DNA of 64,000 nt from Agromyces sp. LHK192 (lineage in GTDB: Bacteria; Actinomycetota; Actinomycetes; Actinomycetales; Microbacteriaceae), in NCBI RefSeq assembly GCF_004006235.1, contig NZ_CP034753.1, positions 1,302,001 to 1,366,000 of the forward strand, read 5' to 3'. Under the pieces are notes generated by a model that worked only from the letters and a program-made list of their open reading frames with translations, ran no database searches and was not told the origin of the DNA. Numbering within the stretch: position 1 is the stretch's first letter; each line of letters starts with the position of its first letter. Positions 43,501 to 51,131 of the stretch are shown here, one piece after another. The position numbers and the translations under genes were made by a program.

Positions 43501-46124
43501 GTGCGACGCACACCTTCGTCGTGACGATCGCATTCACGGTCGGCGAGGCGCAGGACGACCCGTCGCTGGTCTGCGAGGGCGAGGGCGGGCAGGGCCTGCT
43601 GAACACCGCGACCGTGGTGTCCGGCGGAAGCTGGTCCGACGACGCCTGCTTCGACGTGCCGGTGCTCGTCGAGGTCCTGAAGGACTGGGTCATCGACGGC
43701 GGTGAGCCGATCGCGTGGAACGACCCCGACCTGCCGGACGGCTTCACCGCGCAGGGCACCATCGACGGCACGAACGTCGACTGGGGCGTCGAGGAAGGAC
43801 CCTTCGCCATCGGCGACGAGGTCGCGGTCGGCGAGACGGATGTCACCGTGCCCGAGGGCTGCATCGTCGTGAACCCGAACGACAACGGCTCGGGCACGTA
43901 CACGCTCGACGCCACGGTCAACACGTACACGATCACGAACGAGGTCGAGTGCACGCAGACCGTCAACCTCGAGAAGATCGTCGACAACCAGTACGGCGGC
44001 GACGGCGTCGCGGCTGACTGGACCGTGTCGGCGTCGGCCGCCGACGACGGGTTCGGCGGCGCGGGAACCGCCTCGGGCCCGGTCGAGCTGAACGTCGGCT
44101 ACACCCTCAACGAGGTCTCGGTCCTCTGGGAGAACGGCGTGGAGTACGAGGTCGACGCGACCTGGACGTGCACCTCGCCGCAGGGCGAGGACGCATTCAC
44201 CCTGGTGAGCACGCCGGGTGCGGTGAGCGCCACGCTGACCGTGACCCAGCTGGGTGCGACCGTCGACTGCACGATCGAGAACGTCGACATCCCGCCGACG
44301 CTCGAACTGGTCAAGACCGTCGAGCCGGCCGAGATCGCCGCCGACTACCCGCCGACGCTGTGGACGCTCACGGCGACCGACGGCGACGTCGTCGCGCTCG
44401 AGGGCCAGGGCACCGCGGGCCCGGCCGAACTGGAGGCCAACACGGCCTACCTGCTGGGCGAGTCCGCGGACTTCCCGTTCTGGGAGCTCTTCGAGCCCGG
44501 ACCGTGGGTCTGTGTCGTGACCAACGACGGCGACGCGCCGGCCGACCTCGCGGTGGACGTCCTGACGCTGGAGCCCGGACAGCAGGTCCGATGCGATATC
44601 ACGAACACCGCGCCGGAGTTCGACGTCCAGATCGAGAAGGCGGCCGAACTCGCCGAGGGCGAGACGGCGGTCGAGTCGGGCGACGAGTTCGAGTGGGTGC
44701 TGACGGTCACGAACCTGGCCGACGCGGTCGACGGGCTCCTGGTCACCGACCAGATCGACCCGACGCTCGAGGTCACCGGCCCGGCCACGTTCAGCCCGGG
44801 CGCCGGCTGGACGCAGACCTCCGGTCCCACCGACAGCGCCTTCGCGGCGGAGTACACCGGGATCTACCCGGAGGGCCTGGTCACCGAGATCCGGATCCCG
44901 GTGCGGATGCTGCCGGAGCCGCCGATCGTGACCCCGCCGGCGGTCGACCCGAACGCGCCGCCGCCGGACGTGCCGCCGCTCGATGACACGCCCATCCCGA
45001 ACGAGGCGTGCGTGGAGTTCCCCGACCCGCTCACCGCGGAGGGCGACGGCATCGACTGCGCCGAAGCCGAGGTTCCGGTCAAGCGCGTCGCGCCCGCCGC
45101 GTACGTCCGATGCATCGCGGATGTCCCATGGCTGTACTTCAACGTGCAGGCGACGGACAACGTCGAGCCGGGTGACATCACCGTCACGTGGACCAGCGCC
45201 GACGGCTCGCTCACGCAGGTCGACACCATCCCGTGGGATGCCCGAGACGGCCGACTCCTGTGGCCGGGTGCGGAAGTCGACGGCAACGGCGTGCCGTTCG
45301 AGTTCCCGGGCTGGCGTCCGGTGACGGAGGCCGACCTCGCCGATCCGAGTTCGGTGGTGCCCGGTACCAGGTTCCTCGACCTGATCCTGGACGAGACGAC
45401 GCCGACGTTCCCGTGGCGCGGTGAGACCTACACGCCGAGCGGTGACCCCGCGAACCCGTGGATCATCACCAAGGAGCCGCTCTCGGTGACGTTCTCGGTG
45501 AACCCGTCGCAGACGGTGCTCGCCGCCTACCCGCAGGCGCTGCCGACCTGCGCGATCGAGCGGCCGCCGCTGCTCGACATCGAGAAGACGTCCAGCGTGA
45601 CGACGGCGAAGCCGGGATCCACGTTCGACTACACGCTCCAGGTGACGTCGACCGGCATCGGTGCCGCCGACCCGGTGACCCTGTTCGACGAGATCCCGGC
45701 CGACCTCAAGGTCGACGCGATCACGACGGAGCCGGCTCCCGCGTTCCCGCGCTGGGAGAACTGCGAGGTGACCGGCAAGGACGGAGCCGGCTACGGCGGA
45801 GCACTCCGATGCGACCTGCTGGGCGTGCTCGGGCCGAACATCACCACGGCGCCACCGGTGACCCTGAAGGTGACCCTGAGGCCCACGGCGAAGGTGACGT
45901 CGATCGTGAACACGGGAGAGGTCTGCTACGGCAACCAGGACTTCCCCGACGACCCGATCGTCTGCGCCGACTCGTCGGTGACCGTCTCGGTGCCGCAGCC
46001 CATGGCGGCGACCGGCTTCGCCGGCGGACCGTGGGTCTGGGCGGGCGCGGGCCTGCTGCTGCTGGGCGGCATCGCCGTCGTGATCGCGATCAGCCGGCGA
46101 CGGAGAGGGGACGCCGCCGGATGA
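37539..46124 (+). CDS. Giant secreted adhesin with VWA domain and DUF11-like repeats, 2861 residues
   Basis: ATG 37539 (GAGG upstream). Basic N-terminus, signal peptide about 28-55, then a Glu/Pro/Thr-rich stalk to about 140. A von Willebrand A domain at about 418-607 has the MIDAS residues DLSGS and LTDGN, so metal-dependent ligand binding is possible. Prealbumin-like/SpaA-type units follow (about 607-1180), then six Cys-bracketed DUF11-like repeats of about 140 residues (starting near 1182, 1330, 1469, 1615, 1755 and 1901), more prealbumin-like units, and a C-terminal domain (about 2514-2670) shared with the preceding protein. The end is MAATGF, a hydrophobic helix and RRRRGD. Probably a wall-anchored adhesin. 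Confidence 0.88.
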   Translation: MTTRTNPEHSLPTRRSRREREHRRRRGVTAAIASATIAAMLALGLPTVALAGETPVDPATTSTETAKTDAGTEATEQTSTEAPVEEPASEPPAEPPVEEPKTEAPVEEPATEEPKTEPPAENQQAPPADEATVPPADDLGPGLITPMAVYPADTANCTTNCANLTITNDVNGGTAGPNDWDLHAIRSSNSDNYNFVSGVTRSVPRNATYTLYADAAPAGYVLQDFTCTTGGSGGGDPTWNEGARTVTYSNTNGSPTQKFANCTFEWEFIEPATITVQVGGDRTGPASVSGLGDVQLELWTNVGGAPGAPVGQPWSVCTSTAAGVCTFTVPQPTGATYFVIQRTPPNDVPGGWFSNDTLAIGTSPASAPYRFITAAVTSGSSQTSQANFMIATGNDNNRASGGIWQNSRNNPPGVQQCGIDVALIIDLSGSVAPYETQLKNAAKGFVDALTGTPSRVGIFTFNNVAPASVGSNLGITAVSTPAGGNTVKNHIDGFGTPVEATNWDRGISQVAASGVSYDLAVILTDGNPTVYGNDEGPGNRTRFREVENGIFSANAVKALGTRMVAVGVGAGIGGSPDNLVAISGPTVNSDYYQTDDYAEAGTALRNLALGDCEGSVSVVKQVVAAGTTGEQKTGATPTPGWEFTAQTSSPGVTPASQDGLTDGTGAVNFPLQFATSGTTGSVNITETVQPGYSIVTTGGQNAVCSRLDNGASVPVTNIGATGFTVGVDPTVAVTCTVWNRPPQPQADVTVEKQWVVNGQTFPNGSQPVGISAGLLLDGSAQDWGTTRTGFTSGGTVQINETPVQFGNRDLCRVVSSRVTQANGAGVDAALPYSPTLNAGANTYRITNTIQCDAQLTLEKSVANGTSPVTSWVLDAVAPGGALPGPNGASGTPGATAPVTPNVRYVLTESGDPRYVQTLTEGAEPTPPATGSWFCVQVDAQGNVIPGFADGANGGVIVFLGLRVKCTAVNQTALLTLIKDTTNEDGIPGDPSAWNLTATPSDTPSVPGLAPANTTSGGIVMVRPGHAYTISESGGLPGWEQTGIQCRVGNSGPFVDTDTITLPALGAGTCIVSNDPIPPKIRLVKEVVGSSVSPTNWMLSATPLGGTPVGPVAGTTGGYVEIEAGLPITLAESTSLPDADQFLPGVWNCTLNGVPGANNGTSLPALDPGDQADCVVTNTLRPVVPTITKTAAVPVPQANGSWNITYDIVATNPSAFASLTYSLEDQLEFGSSVTVNSASYQRITPTLGALTAWTVPFADVQEFTGEPALAPNSSHTWQVTVNATVAPGANFGGTSPTACDGGTPGTVGFLNTATMTVNETPYEASDCVLPVKPTIVKVGGTAVDNNNGTWTLPYTITVTNPSATTGVIYDLEDELDLPASVTITDGPDIISVPPGVTPVAGWNGGSNTLLADDVSLAGGAAAHVYQITVTVDIDAEDGAYRCPSDAGLNNTATLVSGNQEQDATGCVQVLPPTITHVKSVVPGSVTQAADGTWSIQYRIDVTNGGAIGGPYSLEDELHFGAGIDLTGATYAVTLNGGPAPLPWAGSGDLVVDRYLAGAGSDVWLITVSGIAVEGPELTPAQTACPADDADGAFNNAGLLTVGGVTTPDTACDAPSAPTVVKSGATAAQQPDASWNVSYTVTVDNSHPGAKPSYYSLTDTPAFASGVVYNTVSINGAAPVAYPGGPITLATSVPILAGDTAVYTLTFNVTVPAGLPAGDRECDAEVGPGKGFFNSVLLTSGEIERESDDCTSIEEGGRPTVEKDDPTVTQDGDGLWTLVYDITVTGNSDFVSTYTLSDTLNFGPSIDIESAEWSGEGDTGEWVDPEADPTEVIVGPAPKVIGIDAVHTYTVTVTANVDAAAFEDPTTLTCDATEEEPNVGFLNTATLTSDGVPQSDTGCDTPARPIISKTTDGEVTAVGDGFEATYEITVTNSSADLQVVYDLIDEPDFAGAVTITDREVTSGDVTVNPAWNGASPTSDVIVEDQPLAGGATHTFVVTIAFTVGEAQDDPSLVCEGEGGQGLLNTATVVSGGSWSDDACFDVPVLVEVLKDWVIDGGEPIAWNDPDLPDGFTAQGTIDGTNVDWGVEEGPFAIGDEVAVGETDVTVPEGCIVVNPNDNGSGTYTLDATVNTYTITNEVECTQTVNLEKIVDNQYGGDGVAADWTVSASAADDGFGGAGTASGPVELNVGYTLNEVSVLWENGVEYEVDATWTCTSPQGEDAFTLVSTPGAVSATLTVTQLGATVDCTIENVDIPPTLELVKTVEPAEIAADYPPTLWTLTATDGDVVALEGQGTAGPAELEANTAYLLGESADFPFWELFEPGPWVCVVTNDGDAPADLAVDVLTLEPGQQVRCDITNTAPEFDVQIEKAAELAEGETAVESGDEFEWVLTVTNLADAVDGLLVTDQIDPTLEVTGPATFSPGAGWTQTSGPTDSAFAAEYTGIYPEGLVTEIRIPVRMLPEPPIVTPPAVDPNAPPPDVPPLDDTPIPNEACVEFPDPLTAEGDGIDCAEAEVPVKRVAPAAYVRCIADVPWLYFNVQATDNVEPGDITVTWTSADGSLTQVDTIPWDARDGRLLWPGAEVDGNGVPFEFPGWRPVTEADLADPSSVVPGTRFLDLILDETTPTFPWRGETYTPSGDPANPWIITKEPLSVTFSVNPSQTVLAAYPQALPTCAIERPPLLDIEKTSSVTTAKPGSTFDYTLQVTSTGIGAADPVTLFDEIPADLKVDAITTEPAPAFPRWENCEVTGKDGAGYGGALRCDLLGVLGPNITTAPPVTLKVTLRPTAKVTSIVNTGEVCYGNQDFPDDPIVCADSSVTVSVPQPMAATGFAGGPWVWAGAGLLLLGGIAVVIAISRRRRGDAAG

Positions 46125-46230
46125 CCGGGCAGTAGGGCGGTGGCCTGACGAAGGCCGCCGCCCTGGGCCCCCGACGAGGCGCGGCTGGGGGGCCGCAGCT
46201 CGGGTGGCCAGAGGGGGACACCCGGGAACG

Positions 46231-46265
46231 ATGAAGGGCCGGTGCTCGTGGCACCGGCCCTTCAT
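46231..46265. terminator. Bidirectional terminator between surface gene and sdhB
   Basis: Perfect 15-base-pair stem ATGAAGGGCCGGTGC (46231-46245) with its complement at 46251-46265 and loop TCGTG. The AT-rich stem ends give an A/T run on both strands. It serves two converging genes. Confidence 0.88.
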
Positions 46266-46328
46266 CGATGTCCGCGCTGCGGCATCCCGGTCGGATGCCT
46301 CGGCGCCGAACCCTGGTTCGCGCGACGA

Positions 46329-47090
46329 TCAGGGGCGGCCGCGCATGACCGCCTGCTTCACCTCGGCGATGGCCTTCGTCACCTCGATGCCGCGGGGGCA
46401 GGCCTCGGTGCAGTTGAAGGTCGTGCGGCAGCGCCACACGCCCTCCTTGTCGTTCAGGATGTCGAGGCGGACCTTCGCCTCGTCGTCGCGCGAGTCGAAG
46501 ATGAACCGGTGCGCGTTGACGATCGCGGCGGGGCCGAAGTACTGGCCGTCGGTCCAGAAGACGGGGCAGCTCGACGTGCACGCGGCGCACAGGATGCACT
46601 TGGTCGTGTCGTCGAAGATCGCGCGCTCGGCGACCGACTGCACGCGCTCCTTGCCGGGCTCGGGTGCCGACTTCGCCTGGAGGAACGGCTGCACCTCGCG
46701 GTAGCTCGCGAAGAACGGCTCCATGTCGACGATGAGGTCCTTCTCGAGCGGCAGGCCCTTGATCGCCTCGACGTAGATCGGCTTCGAGATGTCGAGGTCC
46801 TTGATCAGCGTCTTGCACGCGAGGCGGTTGCGCCCGTTGATGCGCATCGCGTCGGAGCCGCAGATGCCGTGCGCGCACGACCGGCGGAACGTGAGCGAGC
46901 CGTCCTGCTCCCACTTGATCTTGTGCAGCGCGTCGAGCACACGGTCGGTCGGGTACATCTCGACGTCGAAGTCCTGCCAGCGCGGTTCGGTGTCGACGTC
47001 CGGGTCGAACCGGCGGATCAGGAACGTGACCGTGAAGGAGGAGATCGGGGCGGCCTGTGCGGGCGGCTGCTCGAGCGTCGCTGAGCTCAT
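46329..47090 (-). CDS. sdhB: Succinate dehydrogenase iron-sulfur subunit
   Basis: 253 residues. The plant-type [2Fe-2S] cysteines are in RRSCAHGICGSDAM plus the later Cys; the [4Fe-4S] and [3Fe-4S] clusters are bound by CILCAACTSSCPVF and CRTTFNCTEACPRGI. It passes electrons from the flavoprotein to the membrane quinone site in complex II. Last gene of sdhCDAB, one base after sdhA. Confidence 0.96.
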   Translation of the reverse strand: MSSATLEQPPAQAAPISSFTVTFLIRRFDPDVDTEPRWQDFDVEMYPTDRVLDALHKIKWEQDGSLTFRRSCAHGICGSDAMRINGRNRLACKTLIKDLDISKPIYVEAIKGLPLEKDLIVDMEPFFASYREVQPFLQAKSAPEPGKERVQSVAERAIFDDTTKCILCAACTSSCPVFWTDGQYFGPAAIVNAHRFIFDSRDDEAKVRLDILNDKEGVWRCRTTFNCTEACPRGIEVTKAIAEVKQAVMRGRP

Positions 47091-47091
47091 G

Positions 47092-48897
47092 TCAGTACTT
47101 CCTCTCCATGGGCTGGTAGCGCGTCACGGTGACCGGCTTCCAATCGAGTCGGATGTGGTCGGCGGCGTCCGACGAGTGCGCGTCGCCCGACAGGTAGGCC
47201 ATCGTGTGCTGCATGAACTTCTCGTCGTCGCGGTTGGGGAAGTCGTCGCGCATGTGGCCGCCGCGGCTCTCCTCGCGGTTGCGTGCGGAGTGCACGACCA
47301 CCTCGGCGAGGTCGAGCAGGAAGCCCAGTTCGACGGCCTCGAGCAGGTCGGTGTTGAACCGCTTGCCCTTGTCCTGCACGGCGATGTTCTTGTAGCGCTC
47401 CCGGAGGCCGGCGATGACGGATGCCACGTGGGCGAGCGACTCGTCGGTGCGGAACACCTGTGCGCCCTTGTCCATCTCGTCCTGCAGTTCCTTGCGGATC
47501 GCGGCGATGCGCTCGGTGCCGGTCGACTCGCGGAGTTCGTCGAGCATGCCGCGCACGAAGGCGGCGGGGTCCTCGGGCAGGGGCGTGAAGTCGACCGTCT
47601 TCACGTACTCGACCGCGTTGCGGCCGGCGCGCTTGCCGAAGACGTTGATGTCGAGCAGCGAGTTCGTGCCGAGTCGGTTCGAGCCGTGCACCGAGACGCA
47701 CGCGCACTCGCCGGCTGCGTAGAGGCCGGGCACGACGGTGGTGTTGTCGGAGAGCACCTCGGCGCTCACGTTGGTCGGGATGCCGCCCATCGCGTAGTGG
47801 GCGGTCGGCATCACGGGGACGGGCTCGTACACCGGGTCGACGCCCAGGTAGGTGCGCGCGAACTCGGTGATGTCGGGGAGCTTGGTCTCGAGGACCTCCG
47901 CGCCGAGGTGCGTGCAGTCGAGCAGCACGTAGTCCTTGTGCGGCCCGGCGCCGCGACCCTCGGCGACCTCCTGGACCATGCACCGCGCGACGATGTCGCG
48001 GGGTGCGAGGTCCTTGATGGTCGGGGCGTAGCGCTCCATGAACCGCTCTCCGGAGGCGTTGCGCAGGATGGCGCCCTCGCCTCGCGCTCCCTCGGTGAGG
48101 AGGATGCCGAGGCCCGCGAGGCCGGTCGGGTGGAACTGGAAGAACTCCATGTCCTCGAGCGGCAGGCCCTTGCGCCAGATGATGCCGACGCCGTCCCCGG
48201 TGAGCGTGTGCGCGTTCGAGGTGGTCTTGTAGACCTTGCCGAAGCCGCCGGTCGCGAAGATCACGGCCTTGGCCTGGAAGACGTGCAGCTCACCGGTCGC
48301 GAGCTCGTAGGCGACGACGCCCGACGGCTGCTCGACGCCGTCGACCTCGGTCATCACGAGGTCGAGCGCGTAGTACTCGTTGTAGAACTCGATGCCGAGC
48401 TTCACGCAGTTCTGGAACAGCGTCTGCAGGATCATGTGGCCGGTGCGGTCGGCCGCGTAGCAGGCCCGGCGCACCGGCGCCTTGCCGTGGTCGCGGGTGT
48501 GGCCGCCGAATCGCCGCTGGTCGATCTTGCCCTCGGGGGTGCGGTTGAACGGCAGGCCCATGTTCTCGAGGTCGATGACCGCGTCGATGGCCTCCTTCGC
48601 GAGGATCTCGGCCGCGTCCTGGTCGACGAGGTAGTCGCCGCCCTTGACGGTGTCGAAGGTGTGCCACTCCCAGCTGTCCTCCTCGACGTTCGCGAGGGCC
48701 GCGGCCATGCCGCCCTGCGCGGCGCCCGTGTGCGAGCGCGTCGGGTAGAGCTTGGAGATCACGGCGGTCTTCGCGCCGGGGCCGGCCTCGATCGCGGCGC
48801 GCATGCCCGCGCCGCCGGCGCCGACGATGACGATGTCGTACTGGTGGTAGTGGACGCCGTCGACGACCTGCGTCTCGACGTGGTTCTCGCTGGTCAC
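47092..48897 (-). CDS. sdhA: Succinate dehydrogenase flavoprotein subunit
   Basis: 601 residues from GTG 48897 with AGGAG seven bases upstream. FAD dinucleotide-binding motif [16 protein letters not shown] near residue 22, the covalent-FAD histidine in [14 protein letters not shown], and the catalytic-region motifs [13 protein letters not shown] and [12 protein letters not shown]. It oxidises succinate to fumarate in the TCA cycle, on the cytoplasmic face of the membrane. Confidence 0.97.
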   Translation of the reverse strand: MTSENHVETQVVDGVHYHQYDIVIVGAGGAGMRAAIEAGPGAKTAVISKLYPTRSHTGAAQGGMAAALANVEEDSWEWHTFDTVKGGDYLVDQDAAEILAKEAIDAVIDLENMGLPFNRTPEGKIDQRRFGGHTRDHGKAPVRRACYAADRTGHMILQTLFQNCVKLGIEFYNEYYALDLVMTEVDGVEQPSGVVAYELATGELHVFQAKAVIFATGGFGKVYKTTSNAHTLTGDGVGIIWRKGLPLEDMEFFQFHPTGLAGLGILLTEGARGEGAILRNASGERFMERYAPTIKDLAPRDIVARCMVQEVAEGRGAGPHKDYVLLDCTHLGAEVLETKLPDITEFARTYLGVDPVYEPVPVMPTAHYAMGGIPTNVSAEVLSDNTTVVPGLYAAGECACVSVHGSNRLGTNSLLDINVFGKRAGRNAVEYVKTVDFTPLPEDPAAFVRGMLDELRESTGTERIAAIRKELQDEMDKGAQVFRTDESLAHVASVIAGLRERYKNIAVQDKGKRFNTDLLEAVELGFLLDLAEVVVHSARNREESRGGHMRDDFPNRDDEKFMQHTMAYLSGDAHSSDAADHIRLDWKPVTVTRYQPMERKY

Positions 48898-48904
48898 TGG
48901 TCTC

Positions 48905-49348
48905 CTAGGCGGTGCAGAACGAGGGCAGCAGGTCGGCCGGCGACCCGGCGGGGCACGGCTCGAAGGTGAAGACGACGAGCGTGCCGAGCACGAGCAGGAC
49001 AACGACGGCCGCGAGCAGCGCGCCCTTCAGGATCTTCTGCACGGTGCCGGGCGAGGTGTAGTCGTTCACGACGGTGCGCATGCCGTTGGCGCCGTGGATC
49101 AGGGCGAGCCACAGCATCAGCACGTCCCACCATTGCCAGAACGGGTCGGCCCACTTGCCGGCCACGAAGCCGAAGTTGATGGCGTTCACGCCCTCGCCCA
49201 CCATGAGGTTGACGAAGAGGTGGCCGAAGACGAGCACCACGAGCACGACGCCCGAGATGCGCATGTAGATCCAGCCCCACTTCTCGAGGTTCACGCCGCG
49301 CTTCGGTGCGGGGCGGACAGGCGAGCGGGGCGCTTCGATGACGGACAT
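48905..49348 (-). CDS. sdhD: Succinate dehydrogenase membrane anchor subunit
   Basis: 147 residues with three membrane helices (about 28-50, 72-92 and 112-133). GHLFVNL in the first helix and [15 protein letters not shown] in the second carry the histidines expected for haem and quinone contact. It anchors complex II with SdhC. The C-terminus carries two cysteines (EPCPAG and SFC). Confidence 0.9.
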   Translation of the reverse strand: MSVIEAPRSPVRPAPKRGVNLEKWGWIYMRISGVVLVVLVFGHLFVNLMVGEGVNAINFGFVAGKWADPFWQWWDVLMLWLALIHGANGMRTVVNDYTSPGTVQKILKGALLAAVVVLLVLGTLVVFTFEPCPAGSPADLLPSFCTA

Positions 49349-49358
49349 GGCGCGCTCC

Positions 49359-49790
49359 TTAGTGGCCTGCGACGTGGCTGAAGACGTTGGCGAGGTGGCG
49401 CGGGGCGAACCCGAGCATGGTGACCACCCACAGGCCGATCACGATCCAGAAGAGGAGCTTCTGGTGGCGCGTCGCCCAGGTCCAGAAGTCGACGAGGATC
49501 ACGCGGAGGCCGTTGAAGGCGTGGAACACGATCGCGCCGACGAGCGCGACCTCGCCCAGGCCCATGATCGGGGTCTGGTAGGTCGACATGACGGCGTTGT
49601 ACGCCTCGGGGCTCACCCGGACGAGCGCGGTGTCGAGGATGTGCACCAGGAGGAAGAAGAAGATGGCGACGCCGGTGATCCGGTGGAGCACCCATGACCA
49701 CATGCCCTCGCGACCGCGATACAGCGTGCCTCCCGGCCGCTGCTTCGCCGGCTTGGGGGTGGTCAGGGTCCCTGCCTGCGTGTCTGGCAT
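49359..49790 (-). CDS. sdhC: Succinate dehydrogenase cytochrome b556 subunit
   Basis: 143 residues from the ATG at 49788-49790, which has GGAGGG eight bases upstream; a TTG two codons earlier is too near that site. The family motif TLYRGREGMWSWVLHRITGV, then LLVHILDTAL and FHAFNGLRVILVDFW give the haem ligands and three membrane helices. First gene of sdhCDAB. A TACACT -10 candidate lies at 49859-49864. Confidence 0.92.
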   Translation of the reverse strand: MPDTQAGTLTTPKPAKQRPGGTLYRGREGMWSWVLHRITGVAIFFFLLVHILDTALVRVSPEAYNAVMSTYQTPIMGLGEVALVGAIVFHAFNGLRVILVDFWTWATRHQKLLFWIVIGLWVVTMLGFAPRHLANVFSHVAGH

Positions 49791-49970
49791 GAACAACCCT
49801 CCATGGCTGTGATGCGTCCGGTGACGGGATGGACGCGGGGGCGGAAAGGCCCGCCACGAGTGTACTCGGCGCTCCGGCGCGCCGCCGCTGAGGCGAACCT
49901 AACTGTCTCGACGTCGAGATACTTGCGAGCATGCGATGCGGTGGTTCGGCGTCGAGGATACGCTGGCCTG

Positions 49971-51089
49971 ATGCACAAAGCACCGCTCGATCGTTTCTAC
50001 AGTGTCATCCCCGCGGGGGGTGTCGGATCGCGCCTCTGGCCGCTCTCGCGGGCGGACGCTCCGAAGTTCCTGCACGATCTCACGGGTTCCGGCCAGACGC
50101 TGCTCAAGGACACGTGGGACCGTCTCGCCCCGCTCTCCGGCGACCAGCGGATCATGGTCGTGACCGGTCGGGCGCACCGGGCGGCGGTCGAGGCGCAGCT
50201 GCCCGACCTCGCGGACGCGAACGTGGTGCTCGAGAGCGAACCCCGCGACTCCACGGCCGCCATCGGCCTCGCCGCCGCGATCCTCGAGCGGCGGCAGCCC
50301 GGCGTCATCATCGGATCGTTCGCGGCCGACCACGTCATCTCGGGTGACGCGTTCTTCGCACAGGCCGTCGAGGAGGCCATCACCGCTGCAGACGCCGGAT
50401 ACATCGCGACGATCGGCATCACGCCGACCGAGCCAGCCGTCGGATTCGGGTACATCGAGTGCGGTGACGCCCTCGACGTCCCCGGCACCGAGCATCTCGA
50501 AACCGTCGCGAGCTTCGTCGAGAAGCCCGACCTCGAGACCGCGAAGTCCTATCTCGCCGGCGGTCGCCACCTCTGGAACGCGGGCATGTTCATCTCCCGC
50601 GCCGACGTGCTGCTCGCCGAGATCGCCCGGAACAAGCCCGACCTGCACGCCGGGCTCGTCGAACTCGCCGAGGCGTGGGACGACCCGGCGACCCGCGGCC
50701 CCGCGGTCGACCGGATCTGGCCGACGATCGAGAAGATCGCGATCGACTACGCCGTGGCCGAGCCGGCTGCGGCAGCCGGACGCCTCGCCGTGGTGCGCGG
50801 GCACTTCCAGTGGGATGACGTGGGCGACTTCGCGTCGCTCGCGAAGCTGAACACGGCAGGCCGGTCAGGCGAGCTCGCCATCCTGGGCGAGAACGCCCGC
50901 GTGCTGTCGGATGCCTCCAGCGGCATCGTCGTCAGCCGGGCCAAGCGGGTCATCAGCCTCATCGGGGTGCACGACATCGTCGTCGTCGACACCCCCGACG
51001 CGCTGCTCGTGACGACGAGCGAGCATGCGCAGCGCGTCAAGTCCGTCGTCGACGCGCTGCGCCTCGGCGGTTCGAGCGACGTCCTCTGA
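49971..51089 (+). CDS. manC: Mannose-1-phosphate guanylyltransferase
   Basis: 372 residues. The nucleotidyltransferase signature IPAGGVGSRLWPLSR lies at about 13-27, with VLESEPRDSTAAIGLAAAI, FAADHVI, GFGYIECG, FVEKPDLETAK and WDDVGDF downstream, all typical of GDP-mannose pyrophosphorylase without the C-terminal isomerase domain of bifunctional ManC. It makes GDP-mannose for lipomannan-type glycolipids and glycoproteins. TACGCT (49959-49964) ends six bases before the ATG, so the message is probably leaderless. Divergent from sdhCDAB. Confidence 0.93.
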   Translation: MHKAPLDRFYSVIPAGGVGSRLWPLSRADAPKFLHDLTGSGQTLLKDTWDRLAPLSGDQRIMVVTGRAHRAAVEAQLPDLADANVVLESEPRDSTAAIGLAAAILERRQPGVIIGSFAADHVISGDAFFAQAVEEAITAADAGYIATIGITPTEPAVGFGYIECGDALDVPGTEHLETVASFVEKPDLETAKSYLAGGRHLWNAGMFISRADVLLAEIARNKPDLHAGLVELAEAWDDPATRGPAVDRIWPTIEKIAIDYAVAEPAAAAGRLAVVRGHFQWDDVGDFASLAKLNTAGRSGELAILGENARVLSDASSGIVVSRAKRVISLIGVHDIVVVDTPDALLVTTSEHAQRVKSVVDALRLGGSSDVL

Positions 51090-51131
51090 CGCGGCCCGCG
51101 GACGACCGCACCGACATCGAAGGAGCATCGG

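Noticed and set aside
34355-46124. A sortase/pilus island with its own sortase
   Set aside because: Both substrates look sortable, but no sortase-like gene (TLXTC motif) or pilin peptidase gene is present in the flanks.
38232-46265. A 2677-codon open frame on the minus strand opposite the giant adhesin
   Set aside because: It is the mirror of a real gene: composition is Arg/Val/Gly/Asp-rich without any domain, signal or ribosome site, while the plus-strand frame has signal peptide, VWA domain and sorting signal. High GC removes stop codons from antisense frames.
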